Positions 17,453 through 26,347 of a DNA stretch of 64,000 nucleotides are shown in pieces (the stretch's first letter is position 1; each line of letters opens with the position of its first letter). The notes below the pieces were generated by a model that saw only the letters and a list, made by a program, of their open reading frames with translations, did not search any database and had not been told where the DNA came from. Made by a program: the position numbers and the translations under genes. The DNA is from Methanolobus mangrovi (GTDB lineage Archaea > Halobacteriota > Methanosarcinia > Methanosarcinales > Methanosarcinaceae), in assembly GCF_031312535.1 (NCBI RefSeq), contig NZ_CP133594.1, positions 2,213,934-2,277,933 of the forward strand, given 5' to 3'.

Positions 17453-18253
17453 ATGACTGTCCTTGACAGTGTTGATAAAGGTAACTTTAAAGCAGAGGTC
17501 CTCCAGTACAATTCTTTAACCGGCAGTAAGGACCCTGGTCTTGCAAAGACCCTGTTCCATATACAGAAATCAGGTATGGCTCTTAAACAGGTGAAAATAA
17601 CCCTTAACGACAGTGGTGTCATAGTTGAGCCCGGTGCTCTTTATTTCCAGAAAGGGAACATCACATGTGATGCCAATATTGGTGGGGTTGGTGGTCTTGC
17701 AAAGAAAATGATAAAGAACAAGCTTACAAACGAGTCAACTTTTAATCCTCTCTACAGGGGAACAGGTGAAGTATTCCTTGAACCAGGTTTTGGTCATTAT
17801 CTCATAGTAACGCTGGATGGTGGTTCTATCGTTGTTGACAAAGGTGCGTTCTATTGTGCTGAATCAACACTTGAGGTCGGCGTGGCAACCCAGAAGAGCC
17901 TTACAGGAGGATTGTTGGGTGGAGAAGGATGGTTCCAGACAAAAATAAGTGGTAAAGGCATATGTATTCTGGAAAGTCCAGTGCCAATGGTAGAGATATT
18001 GAAAATCAATCTTGATAACGAGAGACTTCAGGTTGACGGAAGCATTGCCCTGTTAAGGTCTGATTCAGTGAAATTCACTGTAGAGAGGTCCGGAAAAGGT
18101 ATTGCAGGCAAACTAACATCCGGGGAAGGTCTTCTGCAGACATTTGAAGGAACCGGTACCGTATGGCTTACACCAACACAGCCTGTTTACAATGCTATCG
18201 CCTATGGTGGTGTTTCATCGCTGACTGCTGCACCTTACAATAATTCTGTATAA
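17453..18253 (+). CDS. AIM24-family protein
   Basis: About 266 residues. The regular beta pattern with repeated ALYFQKGNI / GAFYCAESTLEV and the LGGEGWFQTKISGKG stretch matches the AIM24/TIGR00266 family of beta-helix-like proteins; the function is unknown in archaea. The ORF is open from an ATG at 17345, but that ATG overlaps the TATA-like TTATATATC (17347-17355), so its first 36 residues are probably not translated. The ATG at 17453 is preferred, although it lacks a clear ribosome site. The gene is alone and plus-strand, with a short gap to the convergent membrane operon. Confidence 0.7.
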   Translation: MTVLDSVDKGNFKAEVLQYNSLTGSKDPGLAKTLFHIQKSGMALKQVKITLNDSGVIVEPGALYFQKGNITCDANIGGVGGLAKKMIKNKLTNESTFNPLYRGTGEVFLEPGFGHYLIVTLDGGSIVVDKGAFYCAESTLEVGVATQKSLTGGLLGGEGWFQTKISGKGICILESPVPMVEILKINLDNERLQVDGSIALLRSDSVKFTVERSGKGIAGKLTSGEGLLQTFEGTGTVWLTPTQPVYNAIAYGGVSSLTAAPYNNSV

Positions 18254-18277
18254 AGGGGCTTTATGCTCCTTTATTTT

Positions 18278-18562
18278 TCATCCAGTACTATTCTTAGTTC
18301 CGTTTTGGTAATTTCTGGCATAGTTAAAAGCCTGGTATACATTGTACAGCCAGAAAATGATCAGTATAGGAAACAGGAGATATGCCGTAACTATCAATAT
18401 AAATGCAATTACAAAATAGTAAGATCCTTTTCTGAAATCTCCATTGTACATCTGCCCAAGTCCCGGGAATACCAGAGAATAGAGTGCAGATTTCCATGGC
18501 AAAGGTTTGTATGCCTCGTCTTCCTCTATTTCTATAACACATTTCTCTTCATCATCTGTCAG
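18278..18562 (-). CDS. Small double-span membrane protein, TM2-like
   Basis: The clear part is 74 residues from a TTG at 18502: FPGLGQMYNGDFRKG followed by a hydrophobic pair of segments (about 28-48) and NVYQAFNYARN, as in TM2/DUF5683-like proteins. The same frame continues upstream without a stop to about 18595 and encodes an acidic stretch (TDDEEKCVIEIEEDEAYK). The best ribosome site in the region, GGGGGAG (18568-18574), is 5 nt before a CTG at 18562-18560, so a CTG start giving 94 residues is proposed. It is the last gene of the minus-strand membrane operon. The function is unknown. Confidence 0.5.
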   Translation of the reverse strand: MTDDEEKCVIEIEEDEAYKPLPWKSALYSLVFPGLGQMYNGDFRKGSYYFVIAFILIVTAYLLFPILIIFWLYNVYQAFNYARNYQNGTKNSTG

Positions 18563-18705
18563 GGTGACTCCCCCATCATTACATAAAAGAATATAGAGTT
18601 CTCTTTACATAACAAGTTTGCCAGATATCATATTAGTACATCTTTTGCTTTTCTGATCGTGGAAGATGCATTTTGAAGTACATTTCCAAAGCTTCCGTAC
18701 TCTCG

Positions 18706-19047
18706 TTATCCGTCTTCCCTTTTTTTCATCTTTGTGCCCTTTGCCAGGTACCATGTCAGGAATTCTGTGTACAGGATTATCCCAATAAGGGTGGACCAGA
18801 GCATCAACAATATATGGAAATTGTTTATGGGTACAAGTCCGTTTGCAAGGAGCATATGTCTGTATGAAAGGAAAGCTATAGATGTTCCTGGCATTATGAA
18901 TATAACTAGAAGGGGTGTCAGGAACAGAATAATAAGTGCAAATCTGGATGACATATTTATCAGGACAAAAAGCACTACTGCAGCGAATAATGCAAAAAGC
19001 ATTCCAGATCCTATTAAAGCTAGAATTCCCATAGTCTTTTTTCCCAA
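18706..19047 (-). CDS. Small multi-span membrane protein
   Basis: A 113-residue protein with three hydrophobic segments, at about 6-30, 35-58 and 78-100. It ends in a basic, charged tail (KGTKMKKREDG), suggesting a cytoplasmic C-terminus. I do not recognise a family. It follows the surface-protein gene by 15 nt on the same strand, so it belongs to the ABC-2 permease operon. Its partner role is unknown. Confidence 0.6.
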   Translation of the reverse strand: MGKKTMGILALIGSGMLFALFAAVVLFVLINMSSRFALIILFLTPLLVIFIMPGTSIAFLSYRHMLLANGLVPINNFHILLMLWSTLIGIILYTEFLTWYLAKGTKMKKREDG

Positions 19048-19062
19048 GTCAGTTAACTTTCT

Positions 19063-20898
19063 TTACTTATATATTCTGATTATATATAAATATGCAAAGG
19101 CAGGCACCGCAGCAATTAGTAGGAACAGGCCGATAAATGAAGATGTCAAAAACCCGGCTGCCTCCATTCTTGTGATTCCGGAGTCCGTTATTGCAGTTTC
19201 CTCACCATTTTCAAAAGAGTTATCGTATAACTCATTGTAACTGCTTTCTTCAATATAGTCATCATTTTCTACAATTGCATCATCAATGTAGAGGAAAGGT
19301 TCGGCTGAAACAATACTCTCTTTTTTCCCATTTTCATCCGTAATACTCAGTTCAGTCTGTGGCAGGTAGTATTCTCCTGCTCTTTCTGCATGGACACTGT
19401 AGGTGAATTCCCTGGTATCTCCTGGTTCCAGTGTTCCATCCCATTTACTGTCCCCTTCAATAAAAGTGAGCTCATCAGGGATGTTTTCCATGAACGATAC
19501 TTTGAACATATTGTCACCTTCATTACTGATTCTGATGACGATATCTATCTCTTCATCAACAAGCATATAACTGGAACTTAGTTCTTTTTCCACAGTGACC
19601 TTTGAACCACTGACATGGAATGGCTGGTCAATTGTTTCAGATTCCAGTATGTATGTCTCTCCTCCATCTTTCCATGCCACTGTTGCAGGCATGAATTTAA
19701 AATCTCCCGGTTCTGTGGGTGATACAAAGTATTCTATTGTCTCTGTGCTCCCGGCATCAAGCAACACTGTCCATTCGGTATTGTCGATATCATCGGGGAT
19801 AAAAGATGCAGGCAACTTATCCGTGACTGAAACAGCTGTCTGGAAATTTGCCTTATTCTGAAGTGTTATAATTATCTGGAAGTACTGTTCTGTTCCGAAT
19901 TCTGGTTTTTCAGATACTTTATCCCTGGTAATTATCTCCTTTTCGATTGATATATACGGTTTGACATTAACTTCAGTTGCAATTTGGCTATTGTATTCGT
20001 TTCCCCTATAATCGTAACCCTGTACTTTTGATATGATGGTTATGTCCTTACCCATAGGCTCGATTTGCGGCTTTACTTTGATAATGAACTTTTTTTGTTT
20101 TCCCGATTCAAGTATGGAATATTGTTGACTTTCCCCGTCGACCTTACAGTCATCACATTCGGTAGTGACTATCATCCCATGCAGTGGTATTGTGCCATTA
20201 TTTGTGACCAGAAGCTCATATTCGACATAGTCATCCGGCTCATAACTGTCTTTTACATTAGCAGAATCTAACTGTATATCGGGTGAACCGGGCTTTAAAG
20301 TCTCTATGAACACTTCTTTAGTATCCTTCTTCAGGTACACGACATTTATCATGAACTCATCAGAGAATTTCTGATAATCTCCTGAATTATAGTTTTCTTC
20401 TAACTTACTGCCATCATACTCAACTGATATCAGTGCCCCGTCTTCATTCACATCTTTCAGGCTGATCTTATATTCATCCCCTGTCAGCGTATCTCCAATT
20501 TTGAATGAAGTCTTGGGGATGTCAGTGACCCATACAAGCTCGGATTTTTGTTTGTATATTTCCAGGGAAACCTTATCCTGGATGATGGAAAGTACATTGA
20601 TCCTGAGTTGGCTGTTGTAAATATGTTCGTTGTTTACTCCGGCATCAACCTGAAAAGCCTCTTTAAAAACAGAATTCCCGTATACCAGCAAAGTAGCCGA
20701 GAGTTCATTATCAACATTTATATCATGGATCTTGATGGTGAAACCTTCCAGGTATGCTCTCTCACCAATTCCCAATTCATAGGAGCCCTGGAATATCCAT
20801 ATGTTCTCTTCACGAATCCCGTAAGCGCTTGCAGGTGTAATGAGAATTAGCAGGAGTATGCTTAAGGACAGAAGCTTTTTTGTTGGCATTAATATCAT
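19063..20898 (-). CDS. Secreted CARDB/DUF11-type surface protein
   Basis: A 611-residue extracellular protein. A signal peptide covers about 1-25 (LLSLSILLLILITPASA) and a C-terminal membrane anchor lies at about 580-605. Between them are beta-sandwich repeats: an N-terminal domain, then CARDB/DUF11-like units with recurring YVEYELLVTNNGTIPL, DKLPASFIPDDI, DEEIDIVIRISNEG and the tail AERAGEYYLPQTEL. Such domains sit on archaeal S-layer-type or transport-linked surface proteins. It is translated 17 nt behind the second permease gene, and so could be the extracellular part of that exporter. The ATG at 20889 is an alternative start. Confidence 0.75.
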   Translation of the reverse strand: MILMPTKKLLSLSILLLILITPASAYGIREENIWIFQGSYELGIGERAYLEGFTIKIHDINVDNELSATLLVYGNSVFKEAFQVDAGVNNEHIYNSQLRINVLSIIQDKVSLEIYKQKSELVWVTDIPKTSFKIGDTLTGDEYKISLKDVNEDGALISVEYDGSKLEENYNSGDYQKFSDEFMINVVYLKKDTKEVFIETLKPGSPDIQLDSANVKDSYEPDDYVEYELLVTNNGTIPLHGMIVTTECDDCKVDGESQQYSILESGKQKKFIIKVKPQIEPMGKDITIISKVQGYDYRGNEYNSQIATEVNVKPYISIEKEIITRDKVSEKPEFGTEQYFQIIITLQNKANFQTAVSVTDKLPASFIPDDIDNTEWTVLLDAGSTETIEYFVSPTEPGDFKFMPATVAWKDGGETYILESETIDQPFHVSGSKVTVEKELSSSYMLVDEEIDIVIRISNEGDNMFKVSFMENIPDELTFIEGDSKWDGTLEPGDTREFTYSVHAERAGEYYLPQTELSITDENGKKESIVSAEPFLYIDDAIVENDDYIEESSYNELYDNSFENGEETAITDSGITRMEAAGFLTSSFIGLFLLIAAVPAFAYLYIIRIYK

Positions 20899-20915
20899 CT
20901 ATGTATTTGTATGTT

Positions 20916-22016
20916 TTAAATGTTATTTGGATCTCTCTTAACAGCCATTACCATTGAAGCGTAAAGGAAAAGTGCCACCAGTATGTAGATGCCCATCCAT
21001 GTCCAGGTTTCCAGTGCACCTATGCTTTCGATAGAAAGGCGGGTGACCATATTCAGCGGAGAGTTCGTAAACAGGTATGAGGACATGAACAGGAAGATAA
21101 GGATAAGTGAGTATAGTAACTGAGCAACTCCTCTTTCCCTGAACAGGACTGCAATTATAGTGCTTGCCAGTACCAGTATGAAGGAAATGATTGTCACAAG
21201 CATTAATATCACAAGTGAATTATGTATCGATACCCTGTTCATTGATAGCAATAACATCCATACAAACGATTGTACTGGAACTATCAATGTTGCCAGCATC
21301 ACTTTTCCGTTCACTATATCGAGCATGGATGCAGGTGACACAAGGAGCATATCCATGGTCTTGCGTTCGTATTCCTCGGTAATGAAATCAACAATCAATC
21401 CGCCTGATATGAATGCAGGGGTGAATACCAGCAGTGGCAGGAGTGCTACATATATGAATTCAAAGTAAGTGGAAGATGTTTTGATTCCTCTTTTTATGAT
21501 GTTGAGATCAATAGGTGTATATCCGGGCAATCTCTGAGTCCTTACATCTCTTACGCTCTGCTCGTACTTCTCAAGGGGTTCCTTTAGCTGGAGAGAAACA
21601 ACGGTCGCCTGGATTTCCGATTTTGGCAGGTATATATCAACGTTTAGCAGGTCATTTCCGGTGGATGTCCCTAACGGAGTAACGATGATCGCATCGAGCT
21701 TGTGGTCATAGAAGTCCGTATATGCTAACTGGAAATCATTGTAAAGATATGTCCTGATATTGCTTTCCTGTAATATCCTGTAAAGTTCATCATCCTGGGT
21801 TCCAACTACAGCAATGGAAGTCCCTTCCAGTTCCATACTTCCCAGTGTGCTGGGGTCATAGAATGATGTAAGTCCGATAACCAGGAAGGTTGCGAATGAT
21901 GCTATGAAAAGCTGGATTATAATGGCAAGTATGAATGTTTTTTCTCTCATCAGCTCTTTGAATTCCTTCTTAGCTATGGTCTTCACTTTGCTGCATGAGT
22001 TTCCGTTTTTCCTCAA
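20916..22016 (-). CDS. ABC-2 type transporter permease
   Basis: A 366-residue permease with six predicted membrane segments: one near 28-50, then after a large extracellular loop (about 55-180) five more to the C-terminus. The loop and TM2-6 pattern is the ABC-2 (NatB/CcmB-like) layout. The conserved ERKTMDMLLVSP amphipathic helix before the second span is diagnostic. It overlaps the previous gene by 4 nt (ATGA), so translation is coupled. No ATPase is in this operon; the nearest one is at 24853 on the opposite strand. The substrate is unknown. Confidence 0.85.
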   Translation of the reverse strand: MRKNGNSCSKVKTIAKKEFKELMREKTFILAIIIQLFIASFATFLVIGLTSFYDPSTLGSMELEGTSIAVVGTQDDELYRILQESNIRTYLYNDFQLAYTDFYDHKLDAIIVTPLGTSTGNDLLNVDIYLPKSEIQATVVSLQLKEPLEKYEQSVRDVRTQRLPGYTPIDLNIIKRGIKTSSTYFEFIYVALLPLLVFTPAFISGGLIVDFITEEYERKTMDMLLVSPASMLDIVNGKVMLATLIVPVQSFVWMLLLSMNRVSIHNSLVILMLVTIISFILVLASTIIAVLFRERGVAQLLYSLILIFLFMSSYLFTNSPLNMVTRLSIESIGALETWTWMGIYILVALFLYASMVMAVKRDPNNI

Positions 22017-23833
22017 AAGAACAACCCCCTCAGGATTATTATGTTATACAGGCTGTGAAACAGGGTTGCAAGCACTACGGCTACCATGTAATAACGTGGT
22101 CCTTTCCTGTACATTACAAGTGAACTGATTAGAACCGTTGTGATATGCAGGAACAATGGTATCAATAGCAAAGTTCCCATTGACATTACTGAACCGAAGG
22201 CTGAACTTGCAATTGGTGCTAAAGTCAGTACTGCAACAGCTTTTTCGCCTACGAAGAATCCAGCACCAGACAGTATGGAATACTTGATCGCATTCCTTAA
22301 TGTGATGTCTGCCAGCTTCCTTTTGAAAAGTGTGTATATTCCTATTGATTTTACAAGTTCTTCCGCCATTGCGGATAGCAGGATCATAGCTATTATCGAA
22401 TATGGCAGAGGCAGGTTGAAAAGCATGACTATGAGCATCAATTGTGCCATATATACAAAAGGAATGAATATGATACTAAGCAGGAACACAGAACCATAGG
22501 GATATGAAAGGAACAGCTCGAAGCAATCTACTATTTTTCCACTTATGGGTTTCTGCGTGAACAGATCCTCTTCCCTGAAAATGAAAGTTCCAAAAGCATA
22601 TACTGAGATAGATACAAAATAGAATGGCAGGGTTGAGAACAGATATGTATTTGTCATGACTGCCTGGTTCTCAATAAGCCTGACTATGAGCGTTATGGGG
22701 GAAATGGAACTTATAGCATGGATATTTGCAAACATTGCAGGGAAGAACAGGTATCCTGATATGACTACAGACAGGAATACGCTTGCGAATGTCAGTTCCT
22801 TGAAGCTCCTTGAAAGTATCGCACTGTAGAATGAAAGTGCAAAGAAGAGCATGACTACAGGGAATATGGCTGCAAGTACAAGAAATACTCTCTCGACACC
22901 TGCAAAAGTTGAAGGTATGCCGATTATGTATAGTGTGATGGCTGTCTGGATAGCCATTGTGATAAAAAGGTATGGAATCGTTTTGCCGATCACGACATCA
23001 ATCCCGCGTAAAGGTGCAACAAGTACAAGTTCTCCTTTTTTATTGGTACGCTCATCCATCAGGCTTGTTGAGTAGAACTGTGAGATGAAGTAGATCGGGA
23101 ATATGAACAGGAATGCGTAAAGTATGGCTGTGAATGGTATGGGTGGTGAGAAGTTGGAAGGTGTGGCTATTGTCTGCTTCTCAAAGAAGGTCTTTCCTTT
23201 CATGGCATCAAGAGCTGCAATATCTTCCGGAGAGATCGTTGATGATCCGGTTCTGAGAGACCCACTGCTCCCTTGTCCGGTTGTGCCATCAGTACCGGGT
23301 ACATCCTGAAAACCTGCAGACCCGTTTGCCCCTCTCCTGATGCTGTCTACTGTTTCTTCAGCTCCTGCCAGCTGGAAGGTCTGCGGTCTTTCCAGATCAT
23401 GGACAGTAACCCATACCGGATGGCTATTGTTAACGTCATTATATGAGGTGAGCACTAACTCGCGATATGTTTTAAATGTGCTTTCTAATGAATCGCCGGC
23501 GGCAGCAGCTTTTCGTGTGTCGCTAAGATATACATTGTTCCCAATGATCGCCATATCTGCACCAAATTCATAATAGGTACCTGCAGTGGATCTGTCTACC
23601 AGAAAATAATCGAACCTCTGGTCGGTTTCGATAATGGGCTGTACATCCGGCTGTGAAATGGCTGCAAGATATATTTTCTGGTTCATGCTCATCCCTGTTT
23701 GGGATGCAGCGTAAGAGGCAACAATTACCAGTATCAAAGATAATGTGAGCATGATCATCGATCGTGCATCGAATTTGAGTTTGGACCTTAAAAACTCCCA
23801 TTTTGCAATAGTGAACCAGCCTGGCATCACCAT
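22013..23833 (-). CDS. ABC-2 permease fused to PrsW-type protease domain
   Basis: A 606-residue protein. The N-terminal 400 residues form an ABC-2 permease, with one span near 27-46, a loop of about 150 residues containing a Gly/Ser-rich segment, the NKKGELVLVAP helix and further spans. The C-terminal 190 residues add a membrane module with EELVK (491-495), GFFVGE and HSLYN, which match the EExxK, FxxxE and H-xxN motifs of PrsW intramembrane proteases. All expected catalytic residues appear present. It heads the five-gene operon and overlaps the next permease by 4 nt. The promoter lies in A/T-rich 23834-23880. The target of the protease is unknown. Confidence 0.8.
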   Translation of the reverse strand: MVMPGWFTIAKWEFLRSKLKFDARSMIMLTLSLILVIVASYAASQTGMSMNQKIYLAAISQPDVQPIIETDQRFDYFLVDRSTAGTYYEFGADMAIIGNNVYLSDTRKAAAAGDSLESTFKTYRELVLTSYNDVNNSHPVWVTVHDLERPQTFQLAGAEETVDSIRRGANGSAGFQDVPGTDGTTGQGSSGSLRTGSSTISPEDIAALDAMKGKTFFEKQTIATPSNFSPPIPFTAILYAFLFIFPIYFISQFYSTSLMDERTNKKGELVLVAPLRGIDVVIGKTIPYLFITMAIQTAITLYIIGIPSTFAGVERVFLVLAAIFPVVMLFFALSFYSAILSRSFKELTFASVFLSVVISGYLFFPAMFANIHAISSISPITLIVRLIENQAVMTNTYLFSTLPFYFVSISVYAFGTFIFREEDLFTQKPISGKIVDCFELFLSYPYGSVFLLSIIFIPFVYMAQLMLIVMLFNLPLPYSIIAMILLSAMAEELVKSIGIYTLFKRKLADITLRNAIKYSILSGAGFFVGEKAVAVLTLAPIASSAFGSVMSMGTLLLIPLFLHITTVLISSLVMYRKGPRYYMVAVVLATLFHSLYNIIILRGLFF

Positions 23834-23956
23834 TTTATTAGGTATTTATTATATTAATAGGTATTTCATAAATCTTCTTTTTATTGAAAAAGACTATATG
23901 CAGGCAATTATTGATAATAATGTGGATATTTCATAATAAGATTTAGGAGTGGTAGA

Positions 23957-24766
23957 ATGGCAGATATTTTAGCTCAAACTATACCTTACACGACAATAAC
24001 ACTGGCAAATATAATATTCGCACTGATCGTCTTACTTGCAGGTCTTCTGGTTGCAGGAGTCCTTTCCAGTATGTTCAGAAATGGTCTGAAAAAGACAAAA
24101 CTTCCCGAACTGGTCGTCGAATTCCTTGTTCGGTTCCTGCGTGCATTGCTCTATGTAGCAGTGTTGCTTGCAGTTGTAAGTACCCTTGGAGTTGACATAA
24201 GTTCTGTGGTAGTAGGTCTTTCCGCAGTCATCGGACTGGTACTTGGTTTTGGTATGCAGGATTCGCTGAACAATATGGCGGCAGGTGTGTGGATCGCATC
24301 CCTGAGACCTCTTGACAAAGGCGAGTATGTGACTGTAAACGGTCTTTCCGGTAAAGTTCATGCAGTAGGTATCATGGCAACGGAACTCCTGACCCCTGAC
24401 AATCAGTTCATCACATTGCCTAACAAACTTGTGTGGGGCAGTCCTATCGTGAATGCAACCCGTATGCCTACCCGCAGGGTATCAGTGGATGTAGGCGTAG
24501 CTTATGCAACAGAGATCCCTAAAGCTGTAGAGGTAGCCATGAGTGTTATCAAGCAACATGCCCTTGTACTTGCGGACCCTGCACCGGCAGTTGTCACTAC
24601 TGAACTGGCAGATTCATCTGTGAACCTTCAGTTGCGTGCATGGGTGAATACTGCTGATTTCTGGGCTGTTAAAAATGACCTCACCATTGCTATACATGCA
24701 GCATTTGACAGGGAAGATGTGGAGATCCCATTCCCACAGCTGGATGTACATATGTACAAGCTCTGA
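23957..24766 (+). CDS. mscS: Small-conductance mechanosensitive channel
   Basis: A 269-residue MscS-family channel. Three N-terminal spans lie at about 17-38, 58-80 and 85-103; the last contains the pore motif VVVGLSAVIGLVLGFGMQDSLNNMAAG. The beta domain follows (GEYVTVNGLSGKVHAVG, about 120-140), then the alpha-beta C-domain. The length fits the short MscS core. It relieves turgor on osmotic downshock, which suits an organism that accumulates acetyl-beta-lysine (see ablAB). It is a single gene ending in a strong hairpin terminator (24778-24811). The ribosome site is AGGAGTGGTAG before the ATG. Confidence 0.95.
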   Translation: MADILAQTIPYTTITLANIIFALIVLLAGLLVAGVLSSMFRNGLKKTKLPELVVEFLVRFLRALLYVAVLLAVVSTLGVDISSVVVGLSAVIGLVLGFGMQDSLNNMAAGVWIASLRPLDKGEYVTVNGLSGKVHAVGIMATELLTPDNQFITLPNKLVWGSPIVNATRMPTRRVSVDVGVAYATEIPKAVEVAMSVIKQHALVLADPAPAVVTTELADSSVNLQLRAWVNTADFWAVKNDLTIAIHAAFDREDVEIPFPQLDVHMYKL

Positions 24767-24777
24767 GTACTTTACAG

Positions 24778-24811
24778 GCATAGTTGTCCTCCAACTATGC
24801 TTTCTCCTTTT
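24778..24811 (+). terminator. Hairpin terminator of mscS
   Basis: GCATAGTTG (24778-24786) pairs perfectly with CAACTATGC (24792-24800) around TCCTC, followed by TTTCTCCTTTT. A 9-bp stem plus a T-rich tract makes this one of the clearest terminators in the window. Confidence 0.7.
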
Positions 24812-24821
24812 ATATAACACG

Positions 24822-24832
24822 GTTTATATATA
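24822..24832 (+). promoter_or_regulatory. TATA box of the ABC ATPase gene
   Basis: GTTTATATAT at 24822-24831, about 26 nt ahead of the GTG at 24853. The spacing puts the transcription start at or a few nt before that GTG. Confidence 0.55.
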
Positions 24833-24852
24833 GTGAACAATATTGTACTCTT

Positions 24853-25767
24853 GTGGAACCTGGCATAATAGAAGTTAACGGCCTGCGGAAAGAATACGGC
24901 GATTTTGTTGCTGTTGATAACCTTTCTTTTTCAGTTGCCAAAGGGCAGATATTCGGAATAGTTGGTCCCAACGGTGCTGGTAAGACCACCACACTAAAAA
25001 TGCTCAGCAGTCTTGTCAGGCCAAGCTCCGGCAATATCTATATGAAGGGGCTGGATATTTCCAGAGATGCCGTTGAGATAAAGTCATTCCTTGGATTTCT
25101 TCCTGAAGAGTCACCTCTGTATGAGGGCATGGGGGTAGAGGACTACCTGATGTTCTTCTCAGAGCTATACTCCATCCCAAAAGACCGTGCAAAGAAAAGG
25201 ATACGTGAACTTCTTTTTGATCTGTCCCTCAATGCCGATGGGAAGAAGATAGGTGATCTTTCAAAAGGTATGAAACGAAAGGTAGCAATAGCCCGTTCTC
25301 TTATCAATGATCCTGATATCCTGATATATGATGAACCGGCATCAGGCCTGGATCCCATGACTTCCCGGTATATTACTGATTATGTGCGCTCATTGAAACA
25401 ATCGGGAAAGACCATTATATTCAGTGCTCACAATCTTTTCCAGGTAGAAAGTCTATGTGACCGGATACTTATCCTCAAATCGGGAAAACTTGTAACACTT
25501 GGCACAGCTGAGGAAATAAGAAAAGAGTATGGTAAGATCCAGTACCGCCTTGAGTTCAAGGTAGATGATGTTGAAGAATATGTCATTTCCGAAATCAAGA
25601 CTGTGGATGACAACTATGTCGTTACAACCAATGATATTGATGTAGTTAACCAGACTACTAAATGGGTTGCATCCCGAGGCGGGGATATAGTGGAGATGCG
25701 CACAATCGTACCATCGCTTGAAGAGATATTCCTTGAATTGATGGGTGTTGAGCTTTTCGTAGATTGA
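24853..25767 (+). CDS. ABC transporter ATP-binding protein
   Basis: A 304-residue ABC ATPase. It shows Walker A GPNGAGKTT (residues 40-48), a LSKGMKRKVAIA signature, Walker B ILIYDEPASGLDP, and an H-loop (SAHN), followed by a C-terminal accessory segment of about 100 residues as in NatA/CcmA exporters. The ORF is open from an ATG at 24784, but that sequence overlaps the mscS terminator and a TATA box; the GTG at 24853 gives the family N-terminus (VEPGIIEVNGLRKEYGD) and would be leaderless. It is probably the ATPase for the two ABC-2 permeases at 20916-23833, although mscS separates them and they lie on the opposite strand. Confidence 0.88.
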   Translation: MEPGIIEVNGLRKEYGDFVAVDNLSFSVAKGQIFGIVGPNGAGKTTTLKMLSSLVRPSSGNIYMKGLDISRDAVEIKSFLGFLPEESPLYEGMGVEDYLMFFSELYSIPKDRAKKRIRELLFDLSLNADGKKIGDLSKGMKRKVAIARSLINDPDILIYDEPASGLDPMTSRYITDYVRSLKQSGKTIIFSAHNLFQVESLCDRILILKSGKLVTLGTAEEIRKEYGKIQYRLEFKVDDVEEYVISEIKTVDDNYVVTTNDIDVVNQTTKWVASRGGDIVEMRTIVPSLEEIFLELMGVELFVD

Positions 25768-25800
25768 TTTATCTTAAATCTGGCTTATTCAGGAGAATGC

Positions 25801-25831
25801 TTTTTTATATGATTGTTGCATATGCAACAAT
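25801..25831 (+). promoter_or_regulatory. MarR-type operator after the TATA box
   Basis: ATTGTTGCATATGCAACAAT (25812-25831) is a perfect 20-bp palindrome. It directly follows the TATA box TTTTTTATAT (25801-25810) and ends 15 nt before the MarR start, so it lies at the expected transcription start. This is the usual position for autorepression by the dimeric regulator encoded next. Confidence 0.75.
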
Positions 25832-25846
25832 TGATAACGCAACTAA

Positions 25847-26347
25847 ATGGTGATAGTCCTGACAGATCCTGTTAAAAATGAAAACCTTTGTAGCATTAAA
25901 AAGCATGAATCCATAGGCCGGGACATATCTCACCTTTTCAGGTCGATAAACATCTATCTTTCAAAAGAGCTGGAGCCATATGGCATTGGAAGTGGACAAT
26001 TCCCTTTTTTTATGCGCTTGATGCATCATGAAGGAGTGAGTCAGGAATCGCTTGCAAGTTCATTGAAGTATGACCGTGCAACCATCACCCGTTCTGTGAG
26101 CAAACTCGAAGAAATGGGTTATGTTACACGGAAGAGGGATCCTGGTGATAAACGTGCTTATTGTGTATACCTCACTGACAAAGGGCGTGAAATGAAGCCT
26201 GTGTTGCTCAATATCAGTTCCAGGATAAATGATGTACTGTTGTATGGTTTTAGCGATGAAGAAAAGGCGATGTTCATTTCCATGATGGAAAAAGCTGCCA
26301 AAAACATTGCATCTGAAAATGAAATGAAGAAGGCTTCAAATGAATAA
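25847..26347 (+). CDS. MarR-family transcriptional regulator
   Basis: A 166-residue winged-helix dimeric regulator. The N- and C-terminal helices form the dimer, and the central region (ASSLKYDRATITRSVSKLEEMGYVTRKRDPGDKRAYCVYLT, about 65-110) is the recognition helix plus wing, with the family RDPxDxRA motif clear. It overlaps the MATE gene by 8 nt, so the two are coupled. The 20-bp palindrome at 25812-25831 is the likely operator for autoregulation and induction by a MATE substrate. The N-terminus is somewhat extended and the GTG at 25850 is an alternative start. Confidence 0.9.
   Translation: MVIVLTDPVKNENLCSIKKHESIGRDISHLFRSINIYLSKELEPYGIGSGQFPFFMRLMHHEGVSQESLASSLKYDRATITRSVSKLEEMGYVTRKRDPGDKRAYCVYLTDKGREMKPVLLNISSRINDVLLYGFSDEEKAMFISMMEKAAKNIASENEMKKASNE

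Noticed and set aside
24784-24852. Upstream start of the ABC ATPase at ATG 24784
   Set aside because: It overlaps the mscS terminator hairpin and the TATA box; GTG 24853 gives the proper N-terminus.
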